DNA of 64,000 nt, taken from assembly GCF_003589925.1 (NCBI RefSeq), contig NZ_CP032382.1:1736001-1800000 (forward strand). The letters are read 5' to 3'. Each line of letters begins with the position of its first letter. Positions within the stretch are counted from its first letter, which is position 1. Of this stretch, positions 25,540 to 33,027 are shown one piece after another. Source of the stretch: Chryseolinea soli. Lineage in GTDB: Bacteria; Bacteroidota; Bacteroidia; Cytophagales; Cyclobacteriaceae. The notes beneath the pieces are model-generated. The model saw only the letters and a list, made by a program, of their open reading frames with translations, was not told the DNA's origin and made no database searches. A program made the translations under genes and the position numbers.

Positions 25540-26436
25540 TCATTTAGCATACTTCTTCAAAAGAAATTGTAAAAGGGGAAGGTGCGTGTCTACCACCTCG
25601 TGGTTATCCATCATGTGCAGAACCTTGTCCAGCGGGAACCATTCCACAGAAGCAACATCGTCGCTGCCTTGGGGATCGCCGGAGATGAAATCGGTCGAGA
25701 AGAGCGTAGTAATGATCTTGTCGCCCTCGGTTCGATAGCGCCAGTCGTCCACGCGGCGGGAGGTTTCATATTGCATCGGCATGATCTCGATCGGGCCACA
25801 TTCTTCGTGCAATTCGCGTTGCGCAGCCATTTCGAAACAGTCGTCTGTGGGATCGCTAAATCCGCCCAGCAAACGCCACTGGTTGTCGATCTCCTTTTTG
25901 CCTAGCAGTATTTCTTTTTTGTTATGGCGGAACACGGCAATATCGACGGTGGGATAGACTTTGAGATAGGTGTTAGCATATGCGTAGATGATCCCGGAGC
26001 GAAACGCCTCCGCGTCCATTACCTTGTCACTGAATTTTTCACGGAGTGCGGTCGAGTTGTGCTTGCCTTGTTCCGGAAGGGCAACCACCTTTTTGTTTCC
26101 GGAGTAGCTGGTCATGAAACTGTCGCGACTGCCATAGAGCGTGAAGGTGGAACCGGGAAAAGTCGTGGTGAGCAAATGATCGAGCGCCTGCGTCCATCGC
26201 GTGTCCAGGGGATGATCGGAGAGTGGGAGCACCACCATGTCGGGATACTCCTTCTTGATCATCCTCTCGCGCGTCGGAAAATCCAAAGGGTTGCGGCGAC
26301 TGCCCAACACCGGTGAAACACCGAGTACGATCACCGTTTTGTTGTGGTTTTGCTGCACCGTTTCAATGATTGATTTGTGGCCCTCGTGCAGGTAGGGCGT
26401 TTGAAAGCGGGCGATAATGACACCGATGTTATTCAT
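25540..26436 (-). CDS. nadM: Bifunctional NMN adenylyltransferase / Nudix hydrolase
   Basis: 298 residues. Residues 1-170 are an NMN adenylyltransferase of the NadM type: ARFQTPYLHEGH carries the nucleotide-binding HxGH motif, and STALREKF fits the C-terminal ISSTxxR-like motif. Residues 180-298 are a Nudix domain (GGFSDPTDDCFEMAAQRELH followed by EECG); the REL-EE core is intact, while the first glutamate of the box is replaced by Asp and spaced by one extra residue. The first part makes NAD+ from NMN; the second may hydrolyse ADP-ribose. It lies two bases after the DUF4291 gene and seven before nadV. Confidence 0.93.
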   Translation of the reverse strand: MNNIGVIIARFQTPYLHEGHKSIIETVQQNHNKTVIVLGVSPVLGSRRNPLDFPTRERMIKKEYPDMVVLPLSDHPLDTRWTQALDHLLTTTFPGSTFTLYGSRDSFMTSYSGNKKVVALPEQGKHNSTALREKFSDKVMDAEAFRSGIIYAYANTYLKVYPTVDIAVFRHNKKEILLGKKEIDNQWRLLGGFSDPTDDCFEMAAQRELHEECGPIEIMPMQYETSRRVDDWRYRTEGDKIITTLFSTDFISGDPQGSDDVASVEWFPLDKVLHMMDNHEVVDTHLPLLQFLLKKYAK

Positions 26437-26438
26437 AT

Positions 26439-27092
26439 TTACAAAAGCGTTAGTCCAATTTTCTTTGCAATGGCGGGGTCTTGAGGAACAAACACACTCT
26501 CCAAGGGAATTTTAAGTTTATCCAATTGGCGATTGTTTACATACTGATATTGCTCGTTTACAAAAAACGTCATGTCTTCTATGCTTACGATCTGAGTCGA
26601 TCCGAATTGCTCAAGCATTCCTCCTTTCAACCCCAACTGAATCGCTCTTCGCACCGTCGTATTTCCGAAGGGGTCGTGATCAGGATCCCACTGCAACCTT
26701 CCTTCATACTGTTGAAGCGACTGCCTCCACTCATCTTCATTTTCATACACGTCTCTTTGAAAGGAAGCGTACGCACTTTGAGCCAGGATCCGTTCGAAAT
26801 CCTTTTTTCGAATGGTTATGGCCAGGATCCGTTCCTGCCCTTCCTTCTGCGCCCAGCCACTGCGAAACATCATCCATAAGAAACTGGTTTTGATCCATGA
26901 CATCCGGTTGTAGCTGTAATCGTTCCCTCCAAAGGTTTGATGCTTCACGGCATAATCGGCAATTGAATTTCTGAAGGCTTGGTAGACGACGATGTGATCT
27001 GTGGTTACCCTGCCGATAATGTGATTGCCTTCTTTCGGCAATCTCTCGACGCTTTCGTGATACGGCGTGGTTGATGTTGTTATGATGTTCAT
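26439..27092 (-). CDS. DUF4291-family protein in NAD-salvage operon
   Basis: 217 residues. The family signature is clear: TTDHIVVYQAFRNSIADYAV, then YNRMSWIKTSFLWMMFRSGW and GQERILAITI. DUF4291 has no established biochemical role that I can cite. Here it is the first gene of an operon with nadM and nadV, separated from nadM by two bases, and an NrtR-like operator overlaps its start codon, so I infer a link to NAD+ or ADP-ribose metabolism. No signal peptide. Confidence 0.88.
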   Translation of the reverse strand: MNIITTSTTPYHESVERLPKEGNHIIGRVTTDHIVVYQAFRNSIADYAVKHQTFGGNDYSYNRMSWIKTSFLWMMFRSGWAQKEGQERILAITIRKKDFERILAQSAYASFQRDVYENEDEWRQSLQQYEGRLQWDPDHDPFGNTTVRRAIQLGLKGGMLEQFGSTQIVSIEDMTFFVNEQYQYVNNRQLDKLKIPLESVFVPQDPAIAKKIGLTLL

Positions 27093-27116
27093 TTGTGTAA
27101 TATATACGCAAATATA
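27091..27116 (-). promoter_or_regulatory. NAD-salvage operon promoter with proximal NrtR-like operator
   Basis: On the minus strand an exact -7 box TATATTTG occupies 27116-27109. It overlaps an operator of the form ATTTGYGTA-N5-TACRCAAAT at 27091-27113, whose other end covers the DUF4291 start codon. No clear -33 TTTG is seen at the usual distance. Binding here would block both polymerase and the short leader. Confidence 0.75.
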
Positions 27117-27141
27117 AAAGCGACGTTGGATTTCTGGTGAT

Positions 27142-27170
27142 CTAATTTGCGTAATTTTTACACAAATTAG
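27142..27170 (-). promoter_or_regulatory. Distal NrtR-like operator
   Basis: 29-bp near-perfect palindrome. The core ATTTGCGTA / ATTTT / TACACAAAT is at 27145-27167, flanked by CTA and TAG. The arms and N5 spacer match those of the proximal site; the centres are 54 bp apart, about five helical turns, so cooperative binding is plausible. Confidence 0.8.
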
Positions 27171-27182
27171 ACAACCCCTTGA

Positions 27183-27869
27183 CTATGAGTAGAAAAGATC
27201 GGAGTGATAGCCCCGCTCTTTCAGCTCGAAATACTTCTTTTTGTTGAAGCGGTAGAGTTTTGCCGGGCGGCCGGCCTTGCGCTGTAAGGTTTTATTCACC
27301 TCCTCCAGGAACCCGAGCGCCATGATGCGTTTTTTGAAATTGCGCCGGTCCAGGTCGTTGTCGAGCAACACCTGGTAAAGTTTCTCCAGGTCGGAAAAGG
27401 GAAACTCTTTGTCCAGTAATTCGAACCCTATGGGCTCGTACACGATCTTGCTCCTCAATCGTTTGATCGCGACGTCGATGATCTGCTTATGGTCGAAGGC
27501 CAGACGGGGAATGCGTTTGATGCTGAACCACGCCACATCTTCTGCATCGGTTTGCGCGGAGAGTTGGTAGTCGTCGGGGCGCACCAGGCCGAAGTGGGCC
27601 ACCGAGATCACACGGTTGCGCGGGTCGCGGGCGGGCTGACCAAAAGAATAGAGCTGTTCGAGGTAGTTGACGTCAATTCCCGCCTCTTCTTGCAGTTCGC
27701 GGTGCACGGCTTCTTCCAGCGATTCCTCGTTCAGCACCAGTCCTCCGGGAAGTGCCCATGATTTTTGGAACGGTTCATACTTCCGTTTGATCAGCAGGAC
27801 CTGTATGCCTTCTTCCGGAGAGTAGCCGAAAACGACAGCGTCGACCGAGACTTTTATATCTTGTTTCAT
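27183..27869 (-). CDS. nrtR: NrtR-type Nudix-related transcriptional regulator
   Basis: 228 residues. Residues 1-145 are a Nudix domain with a complete box, G43...E49...R57-E58-L59-Q60-E61-E62-x-G64. Residues 150-228 form the NrtR winged helix (DRRNFKKRIMALGFLEEV, then RKAGRPAKLYRFN). NrtR proteins sense ADP-ribose or NAD and repress NAD-biosynthesis genes. The intact Nudix box means catalysis cannot be excluded. The ATG at 27869 begins the conserved region; an upstream in-frame start at 27956 would read through the operator. Its target operon begins 91 bp downstream, and an operator lies before its own start. Confidence 0.92.
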   Translation of the reverse strand: MKQDIKVSVDAVVFGYSPEEGIQVLLIKRKYEPFQKSWALPGGLVLNEESLEEAVHRELQEEAGIDVNYLEQLYSFGQPARDPRNRVISVAHFGLVRPDDYQLSAQTDAEDVAWFSIKRIPRLAFDHKQIIDVAIKRLRSKIVYEPIGFELLDKEFPFSDLEKLYQVLLDNDLDRRNFKKRIMALGFLEEVNKTLQRKAGRPAKLYRFNKKKYFELKERGYHSDLFYS

Positions 27870-27882
27870 GACGTGGGGACCT

Positions 27883-27905
27883 ATTTGCGTACAAATAACA
27901 CAAAA
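27883..27905 (-). promoter_or_regulatory. NrtR-like operator upstream of nrtR
   Basis: Same architecture as the two sites before the NAD operon: ATTTGCGTA (27883-27891), a 5-bp spacer, and AACACAAAA (27897-27905), which matches seven of nine positions of TACRCAAAT. It lies 14 bp upstream of the nrtR ATG, so autoregulation is likely. Confidence 0.65.
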
Positions 27906-27927
27906 ATCGCCAAGCGGAAAAAGCGGT

Positions 27928-29637
27928 TTACTTCTTATACACGATTTCTCCCCCAAACATCGTCCACAGCACCTGCGTGGTTTTTACGTCCTCAGCAGAA
28001 ACCGTGAGCACATCCCGGTCAACCAAAACCAGGTCGGCTTGTTTTCCCGGTTCAATAGACCCGATGGTGGTGTTCCACAACACCTTGGCGGCGTTGATGG
28101 TGTAGGCTTTCAGCATTTCTGCGCGGGGCATGCTTTCGCGAGGGTTCAGAACACCCAACTTTCCCAGGCGCGTTTCGGCCACGTATATCGCTTCAAAAGG
28201 ATTCGCCGAACTCACCGGCCAATCGCTGGCACCCGCAATGACGGCACCCTGATCGAGCATGGATTTGGCGGGATAGTGAACGGCGAATAGTGTGGAGTCG
28301 ATGTAAGGCTTTACCAATTCAACCGTATACGTGTCGGCCGTTGCCCAAAGGAGTTGATAGCTGGCCAGGACATTCAGCGCCGCGAACCGTTTGAAGTCGG
28401 AGGGCACCACCAGTTGAAGATGCGTAATGAAATGAGAAAGCCTGTTGTTGCCATTGGCCGCACGGGCATACGCGAAAGCGTTTAAGGCTTCGGTCACCGC
28501 CCGGTCGCCTATAGCATGGACGTGTACCAACAGTTGTTGTTGATCCGCTTTGGCGACAAAGTTTTTGAACTTGCCCGGCTCGAACATGAGCGATCCTTGT
28601 CGTCCTGAGTTTTTATAAGGAATAGAGACCGCTGCCGTTTGCGTGGGATATTCCAACACGCCGTCGGCAAAGATCTTGAAACCAAGCACCGACAAATCCT
28701 TCACGGTGTTGAAATGCATTTGAAGCGCCTTCAGGACATCTATTTGTTTTTGAATGTCACCGTCGCCATCGGCTACCACTGTAGCTGCTACGTGTGCGGT
28801 GAGGTTCTTTTTTAAGGAAAGCTTTTCATAAAGTTGCAAGTCGCTGTTTTGTGCACCGTTGCCGGTGGAGCCGGTGGCAGGATCGAGCCAGGCGGTAATG
28901 CCGAGACTGTTCAAGTGCTGAACGCCAGCCCGGGCTGCTTCGTAAGCATCAACGGCGCTGGCAGGCAAAACTTTTCGAATGGTGTTGAAGCCGTCTTCGG
29001 AGATGCGTCCGGTGGGTTCGCCTTTCTCATCGACACCAAAAAAAGGACGCTCACTTTCATTCAGAGATGTGATGAAGGCGCGGTTCACACCGGCACGTTG
29101 AAGCATCACCCGGTTCACCCACGCCGTGTGCCCATCCGAGCCCCGGAGCACGACAGGTTGCTTGCGATAGCCATCGCCGTTGAAGAGTGCATCAAGCTCA
29201 TTGAGGTGCGCCCACGTGGCGCTATGCATGCCTTCTATTAGGATGACATCACCCCGCATGCCTTTGCGTGTCTTCAAAATGTTTTCCGCATAGGCAGCCA
29301 ATTGAAGTGTGGCCAACCATACGTCGCCGACGTTGGCAGCACTGAGGCTTTTGCCGCCACTGAGGGCGTGGTTATGACTGTCGATCAAACCCGGCAAGAG
29401 AAATTTTCCTTGCAGATCGATTTGGGTGGTCTCTCCTTTCAGTGCTTTTTGAACATCGACCATCGATCCCACCGCGATGATCTTATCGCCCGAAAGGGCT
29501 ACCGCTTCTGCAACGGGCTGGTTGGGGTTGGCTGTAAAGATCTTGCCATTGAACAGGATCTTCTGCGATGCCTTTGTCTGAGCTTGCAGTGCGCCTCCGG
29601 CAATCGCCAGAGCCAAGAGAAAGAAAAGTCTGTGCAT
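27928..29637 (-). CDS. Secreted amidohydrolase (YtcJ/NfdA-like)
   Basis: 569 residues with a signal peptide (MHRLFFLLALAIAGGALQAQ). It belongs to the metal-dependent amidohydrolase 3 group: the HxH metal motif in GLIDSHNHALSGG, the later HVHAIGD and the C-terminal SDWPVSSANPFEAIYVAETR are typical. Characterised relatives hydrolyse N-substituted formamides or similar amides, but substrate prediction in this group is unreliable. It ends 58 bp upstream of nrtR on the same strand; no NrtR-like site precedes it, so I see no reason to place it in that regulon. Confidence 0.88.
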   Translation of the reverse strand: MHRLFFLLALAIAGGALQAQTKASQKILFNGKIFTANPNQPVAEAVALSGDKIIAVGSMVDVQKALKGETTQIDLQGKFLLPGLIDSHNHALSGGKSLSAANVGDVWLATLQLAAYAENILKTRKGMRGDVILIEGMHSATWAHLNELDALFNGDGYRKQPVVLRGSDGHTAWVNRVMLQRAGVNRAFITSLNESERPFFGVDEKGEPTGRISEDGFNTIRKVLPASAVDAYEAARAGVQHLNSLGITAWLDPATGSTGNGAQNSDLQLYEKLSLKKNLTAHVAATVVADGDGDIQKQIDVLKALQMHFNTVKDLSVLGFKIFADGVLEYPTQTAAVSIPYKNSGRQGSLMFEPGKFKNFVAKADQQQLLVHVHAIGDRAVTEALNAFAYARAANGNNRLSHFITHLQLVVPSDFKRFAALNVLASYQLLWATADTYTVELVKPYIDSTLFAVHYPAKSMLDQGAVIAGASDWPVSSANPFEAIYVAETRLGKLGVLNPRESMPRAEMLKAYTINAAKVLWNTTIGSIEPGKQADLVLVDRDVLTVSAEDVKTTQVLWTMFGGEIVYKK

Positions 29638-29720
29638 GTGAACGGCTTTGCGTACGGAGATTCAAGATAGGTAAAACTCATCTATCAGCATTCCCCGCAT
29701 GCCATTCGACGAAGTGCCTG

Positions 29721-29954
29721 TCAATTTCTCTTCTTTAAACTTCTGATGAAACGTCTGAGGATAAAAAAGTCAGCCACAGCGAAAGTCAGCATCACCAGCC
29801 CCACCCAGGCATAGCCTGAATAAGACAAATTCTTATATCCCGGATGGGCAATTTTATCGCTTAAAAGCCCAATGTAAAGGGTTATTAACAGCCCGGTAAA
29901 ACAAAGAAAAATCACCAGGCCAAATCTGGCTAGTCCTCGAAGTGGTTCATTCAT
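29721..29954 (-). CDS. Small two-helix membrane protein, unknown
   Basis: 77 residues. Two hydrophobic segments, about 11-30 (FGLVIFLCFTGLLITLYIGL) and 47-66 (YAWVGLVMLTFAVADFFIL), then a basic tail RRFIRSLKKRN consistent with a cytoplasmic C-terminus. I do not recognise the family. It is separated from its neighbours and probably has its own promoter. Confidence 0.55.
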   Translation of the reverse strand: MNEPLRGLARFGLVIFLCFTGLLITLYIGLLSDKIAHPGYKNLSYSGYAWVGLVMLTFAVADFFILRRFIRSLKKRN

Positions 29955-30095
29955 AACGTAAGATCTCCAAAAAATTCGTTAGTCCAAGAACTGCAATTTT
30001 CTAATTCCAAATTCTTCACTTCATGAAAATTACCCTACAGCAGCACTGTTCATTTTTGATCAGCCCGATGTACATATTTGACTATTCAAGAATAT

Positions 30096-30134
30096 AAAAA
30101 AGCGAAAGCAAACCCTCTGGGAGCTTGCTTTCGC
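30096..30134 (-). terminator. Hairpin with T tract on the minus strand
   Basis: Perfect 10-bp stem GCGAAAGCAA/TTGCTTTCGC (30102-30111 with 30125-30134) around a 13-nt loop. Read on the minus strand it is followed by six T residues, so it looks like a terminator for leftward transcription, perhaps of the VWA gene that ends about 270 bp upstream, even though a small plus-strand gene lies between. Confidence 0.6.
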
Positions 30135-30190
30135 GGTTACTAAATTTGGTAAGCCATTTGATTCAGGGTTGGCGAAACACTATTTCAAAC

Positions 30191-30385
30191 ATGAGAACGC
30201 TGATCGCCCTTATCCTTTGGTGCATGTTGTTTGTCCTTTGCTGGCCCATCGCCCTGATGGTGCTTTTTCTTTTCCCTTTAATTTGGCTGGTGCTGCTGCC
30301 GTTCCGCATCCTGGGATTCACGTTAGAGCTAGGCTTCAAATTGGTCGGCGCCATTCTGCTTTTTCCGTTTCGTGTGTTCCGGTGA
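30191..30385 (+). CDS. Very hydrophobic small membrane protein
   Basis: 64 residues, nearly all hydrophobic: MRTLIALILWCMLFVLCWPI, then LFPLIWLVLLPFR, and a C-terminal LLFPFRVFR. Similar short proteins with the 'LFVLCWP...LPFR' pattern are widespread in bacteria, as I recall, with no known role. The ATG at 30191 starts the hydrophobic run; a TTG at 30125 would add 22 residues and lie in the preceding hairpin. It converges with the VWA gene, 22 bp between stops. Confidence 0.6.
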   Translation: MRTLIALILWCMLFVLCWPIALMVLFLFPLIWLVLLPFRILGFTLELGFKLVGAILLFPFRVFR

Positions 30386-30407
30386 ACTGGCGAGATGATG
30401 CTTCTCC

Positions 30408-31961
30408 TTAAAGCCCACTTGCCATTGACTCGAAGGCTTTCACCATGTTGATAAACTCGACACGGTACCCTTCTGTGTCCTCGCCCCTGGCACTCTGTGC
30501 CATTTTTACCACTTGGTCGTATGTGAAATGATTGGCATATTCCGACTCGCGCAACAACATGCCGAAGGAAGCAACAGAAGCCGACCAGCGGAAATTGTCG
30601 GTGGTCTTTGCCAGTGGCGTGTTGTCGTCTACCAAGGGGTGCACGATGAGCTTGCTCACATCTTCGTCGGGCTTTTTATAACGCAGTTTGATCGTTAGCA
30701 ATTCTTCGGAAGTGTTGGCTGATGGGTTTACTTGCATGGTCTGGTATTTTAGGTCGTCTATTTTGTAGAACTCGCTCTCCACGCCCACGGGGATGATCTC
30801 ATACAAGGCGGTGACGGTGTGGCCCGAGCCCAATTCGCCGGCGTCCTTTTTATCGTTGTTGAAGTCTTCGCTTTTCAGCATCCGGTTCTCGTAGCCGATG
30901 AGGCGATAGGCTTTCACTTTCGCGGGGTTGAACTCCAGTTGCAGTTTCACATCTTTAGCAATGGTGAACAACGTGCCACCGAATTCATTCACGAGCACCT
31001 TGCGCGCTTCGATGATGTTGTCGATGTAGGCATAGTTGCCATTGCCTTTGTCAGACAGGGTCTCCATTTTGGAGTCTTTGTAGTTGCCCATGCCAAAGCC
31101 CAGTGCCGTGAGGAACACGCCGTCTTTTCTTTTCTCTTCGATCAAACGCTCCATAGAAGCATCGCTGGATTCGCCAATGTTAAAGTCACCATCGGTGGCG
31201 AGGATCACGCGGTTGTTGCCGCCGGTCTTGAAATGTTTTTTTGCAATGTCATAGGCCAATTGGATGCCGGCACCGCCCGCTGTTGAGCCACCGGCCTGGA
31301 GATTGTCGAGGGCTGCGATGATCGTTTTCTTGTTGGCGCCCGAGGTGGGTTCCAATACCAATCCGGCTGCACCGGCATACACCACGATGGCTACGTGATC
31401 TTGTTCGCGCAATTGTCCCACCAACATTTTGAAAGACGTTTTCAGCAACGGAAGCTTGTTGGGTTCGTCCATAGAGCCCGACACGTCGATGAGGAACACG
31501 AGATTGGAAGGCGGCAGATTGTCGGTCGCGATTTTCTTTCCTTGCAGGCCGACGTGCACCAGTTTGTGTTTGGCATTCCAGGGTGCGATCGATATTTCGG
31601 TGACCACGGCAAAGGGGTCGTCGCCTTCTGGTTGATCATAATCGTAGTCAAAATAGTTGATCATCTCTTCGAGACGCACGGCGTCTTTGGGAGGACGTTG
31701 ACCGTTGTTGATGAAGCGACGCACATTGCTGTAGGAAGCAACGTCCACATCGATAGAAAACGTAGACAGAGGATTCTTCAATGCATCTTGGAAACTATTT
31801 TCAACTATGGCGCGGTATTCTTCGGTGCTCGATTGAAGTTGTTGTTCCTCGAGGTCTGCCGAATCCCTGCGCAATTCCTGGACTGCAGACCCTTGCCGTT
31901 CACATGAAAACATCAACATAACTATAATCATCACATAAAAAGACACAATGAAGCGTTTCAT
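30408..31961 (-). CDS. VWA-domain lipoprotein (YfbK-like)
   Basis: 517 residues. A lipoprotein signal ends at Cys20 (MLMFSC). Residues 60-145 are the YfbK-type N-terminal domain (NPLSTFSIDVDVASYSNVRR), 150-320 a von Willebrand A domain with an intact MIDAS start DVSGS (159-163) and TDGDFNIG, and the C-terminal third is the DUF3520-type domain (EIIPVGV...LTIKLRYKKP). VWA proteins bind partners through a metal ion; the partner is unknown. It appears to be a single-gene unit. Confidence 0.92.
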   Translation of the reverse strand: MKRFIVSFYVMIIVMLMFSCERQGSAVQELRRDSADLEEQQLQSSTEEYRAIVENSFQDALKNPLSTFSIDVDVASYSNVRRFINNGQRPPKDAVRLEEMINYFDYDYDQPEGDDPFAVVTEISIAPWNAKHKLVHVGLQGKKIATDNLPPSNLVFLIDVSGSMDEPNKLPLLKTSFKMLVGQLREQDHVAIVVYAGAAGLVLEPTSGANKKTIIAALDNLQAGGSTAGGAGIQLAYDIAKKHFKTGGNNRVILATDGDFNIGESSDASMERLIEEKRKDGVFLTALGFGMGNYKDSKMETLSDKGNGNYAYIDNIIEARKVLVNEFGGTLFTIAKDVKLQLEFNPAKVKAYRLIGYENRMLKSEDFNNDKKDAGELGSGHTVTALYEIIPVGVESEFYKIDDLKYQTMQVNPSANTSEELLTIKLRYKKPDEDVSKLIVHPLVDDNTPLAKTTDNFRWSASVASFGMLLRESEYANHFTYDQVVKMAQSARGEDTEGYRVEFINMVKAFESMASGL

Positions 31962-32108
31962 AAAATTTTGAGTTTTAAGATTATTAAAAGCAAAAAAATA
32001 TAGACGTCGTCAGCCAGGCCTGCAGGACACTTGCGGACAGAGGACTCAGAAAAGAAGAATCAGAAAATTAAACCGTGCCGGCGAGGAATGCCGTCGGGTG
32101 GAAGAGAA

Positions 32109-32136
32109 CAGAGCCTCCCGGAATCGGGAAGCTCTG
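32109..32136 (-). terminator. Terminator of the small lipoprotein gene
   Basis: On the minus strand a 12-bp stem (32125-32136 with 32109-32120, one G-T pair) with loop ATTC, followed by TTCTCTT. It starts 23 bases after the stop. Confidence 0.75.
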
Positions 32137-32159
32137 AAAGTTTACAGGTAGGTGTGTGC

Positions 32160-32342
32160 TTATTGCTTTGCGGTAGAATCGCCAGCCACAGGAGCTTGTG
32201 TAGTATCGGCTTCTACAGGAGCAACCGTTTCCGTAGCAGTGGTGTCCTTTTCAGTAGCCGTTTCTTCAGTTTTAGGCTTGCATGCTCCTATCGTAACCGC
32301 AATGGCCAGAACAGCAAAAATTGTTTTCATTGCATTCTTCAT
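32160..32342 (-). CDS. Small lipoprotein
   Basis: 60 residues. A signal sequence (KTIFAVLAIAVTIGAC) gives Cys21 as the lipidated residue; the remainder is a Thr/Glu/Ala-rich, low-complexity acidic tail (TEETATEKDTTATETVAP) without structure. Such small tails are frequent in Bacteroidota outer-membrane lipoproteins. Start at 32342; ATGs at 32330 and 32369 are alternatives. The role is unknown. It is transcribed away from the sigma-factor gene. Confidence 0.65.
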   Translation of the reverse strand: MKNAMKTIFAVLAIAVTIGACKPKTEETATEKDTTATETVAPVEADTTQAPVAGDSTAKQ

Positions 32343-32462
32343 AGTTTCTAGTTTAAATTTTCCCTTCATACCGCGATTTCCGGAAGGTCACCCACGCAGA
32401 AAGATCTTTTTCTTTGGGTTACCTTCGGGGCGACTTTGTATAAAACCAACCTTACGTAAAAC

Positions 32463-33023
32463 GTGGCCTATTATTTCGACGAGCTGATTGTTTCAGAGAT
32501 CCGGAAGAAGAACGAGGGGGTGCTCCGGGAGCTTTATAAGACCCATTACGCGATGATCGTGAACCTGGTCTGCACCAACAGCGGCACCGAACAAGAAGCC
32601 AAAGACATTTACCAGGAGGCCGTGCTCGCTTTTTATGAGCGGGCACAGCAAGCGAATTTTATTCTGACCTGCAAGATCAAGACCTATCTCTACGCTGTGT
32701 GCAGAAGGCTGTGGCTCAAGCAATTACAGGCCAAAAAGCGCTTTCAGGGCACCCTTGAAGAGACGGAATCGTTCCCGGGGGCCGATGAGGAGGCGCTCAA
32801 CGCAGAAGAGAAGGAAAAACAGTTTGCGGACATGAAAACTGCGCTGGAGGGGCTTGGAGAACCCTGCCGCAGCATTATCGAGGATTTCTACATACACGAC
32901 CTTTCCATGGAAACCATCCGCGAAAAGTTCGGGTATACCAATGCCGACAATGCGAAAAATCAGAAGTACAAGTGCCTGCAACGCTTGAAGAAATTGTTTT
33001 TTGACGCCTATAAAGACCACTGA
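32463..33023 (+). CDS. ECF-type RNA polymerase sigma factor
   Basis: 186 residues. Region 2 (LRELYKTHYAMIVNLVCTNS, then AKDIYQEAVLAFYERA) and region 4 (LEGLGEPCRSIIEDFYIHD, then IREKFGYTNADNAKNQKYKC) are recognisable. The start is GTG at 32463, in the usual position relative to region 2. A fused anti-sigma/protease gene begins four bases after the stop, so the two form a sigma/anti-sigma pair. The regulon is unknown; no obvious matching promoter was identified. Confidence 0.9.
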   Translation: MAYYFDELIVSEIRKKNEGVLRELYKTHYAMIVNLVCTNSGTEQEAKDIYQEAVLAFYERAQQANFILTCKIKTYLYAVCRRLWLKQLQAKKRFQGTLEETESFPGADEEALNAEEKEKQFADMKTALEGLGEPCRSIIEDFYIHDLSMETIREKFGYTNADNAKNQKYKCLQRLKKLFFDAYKDH

Positions 33024-33027
33024 AAAT

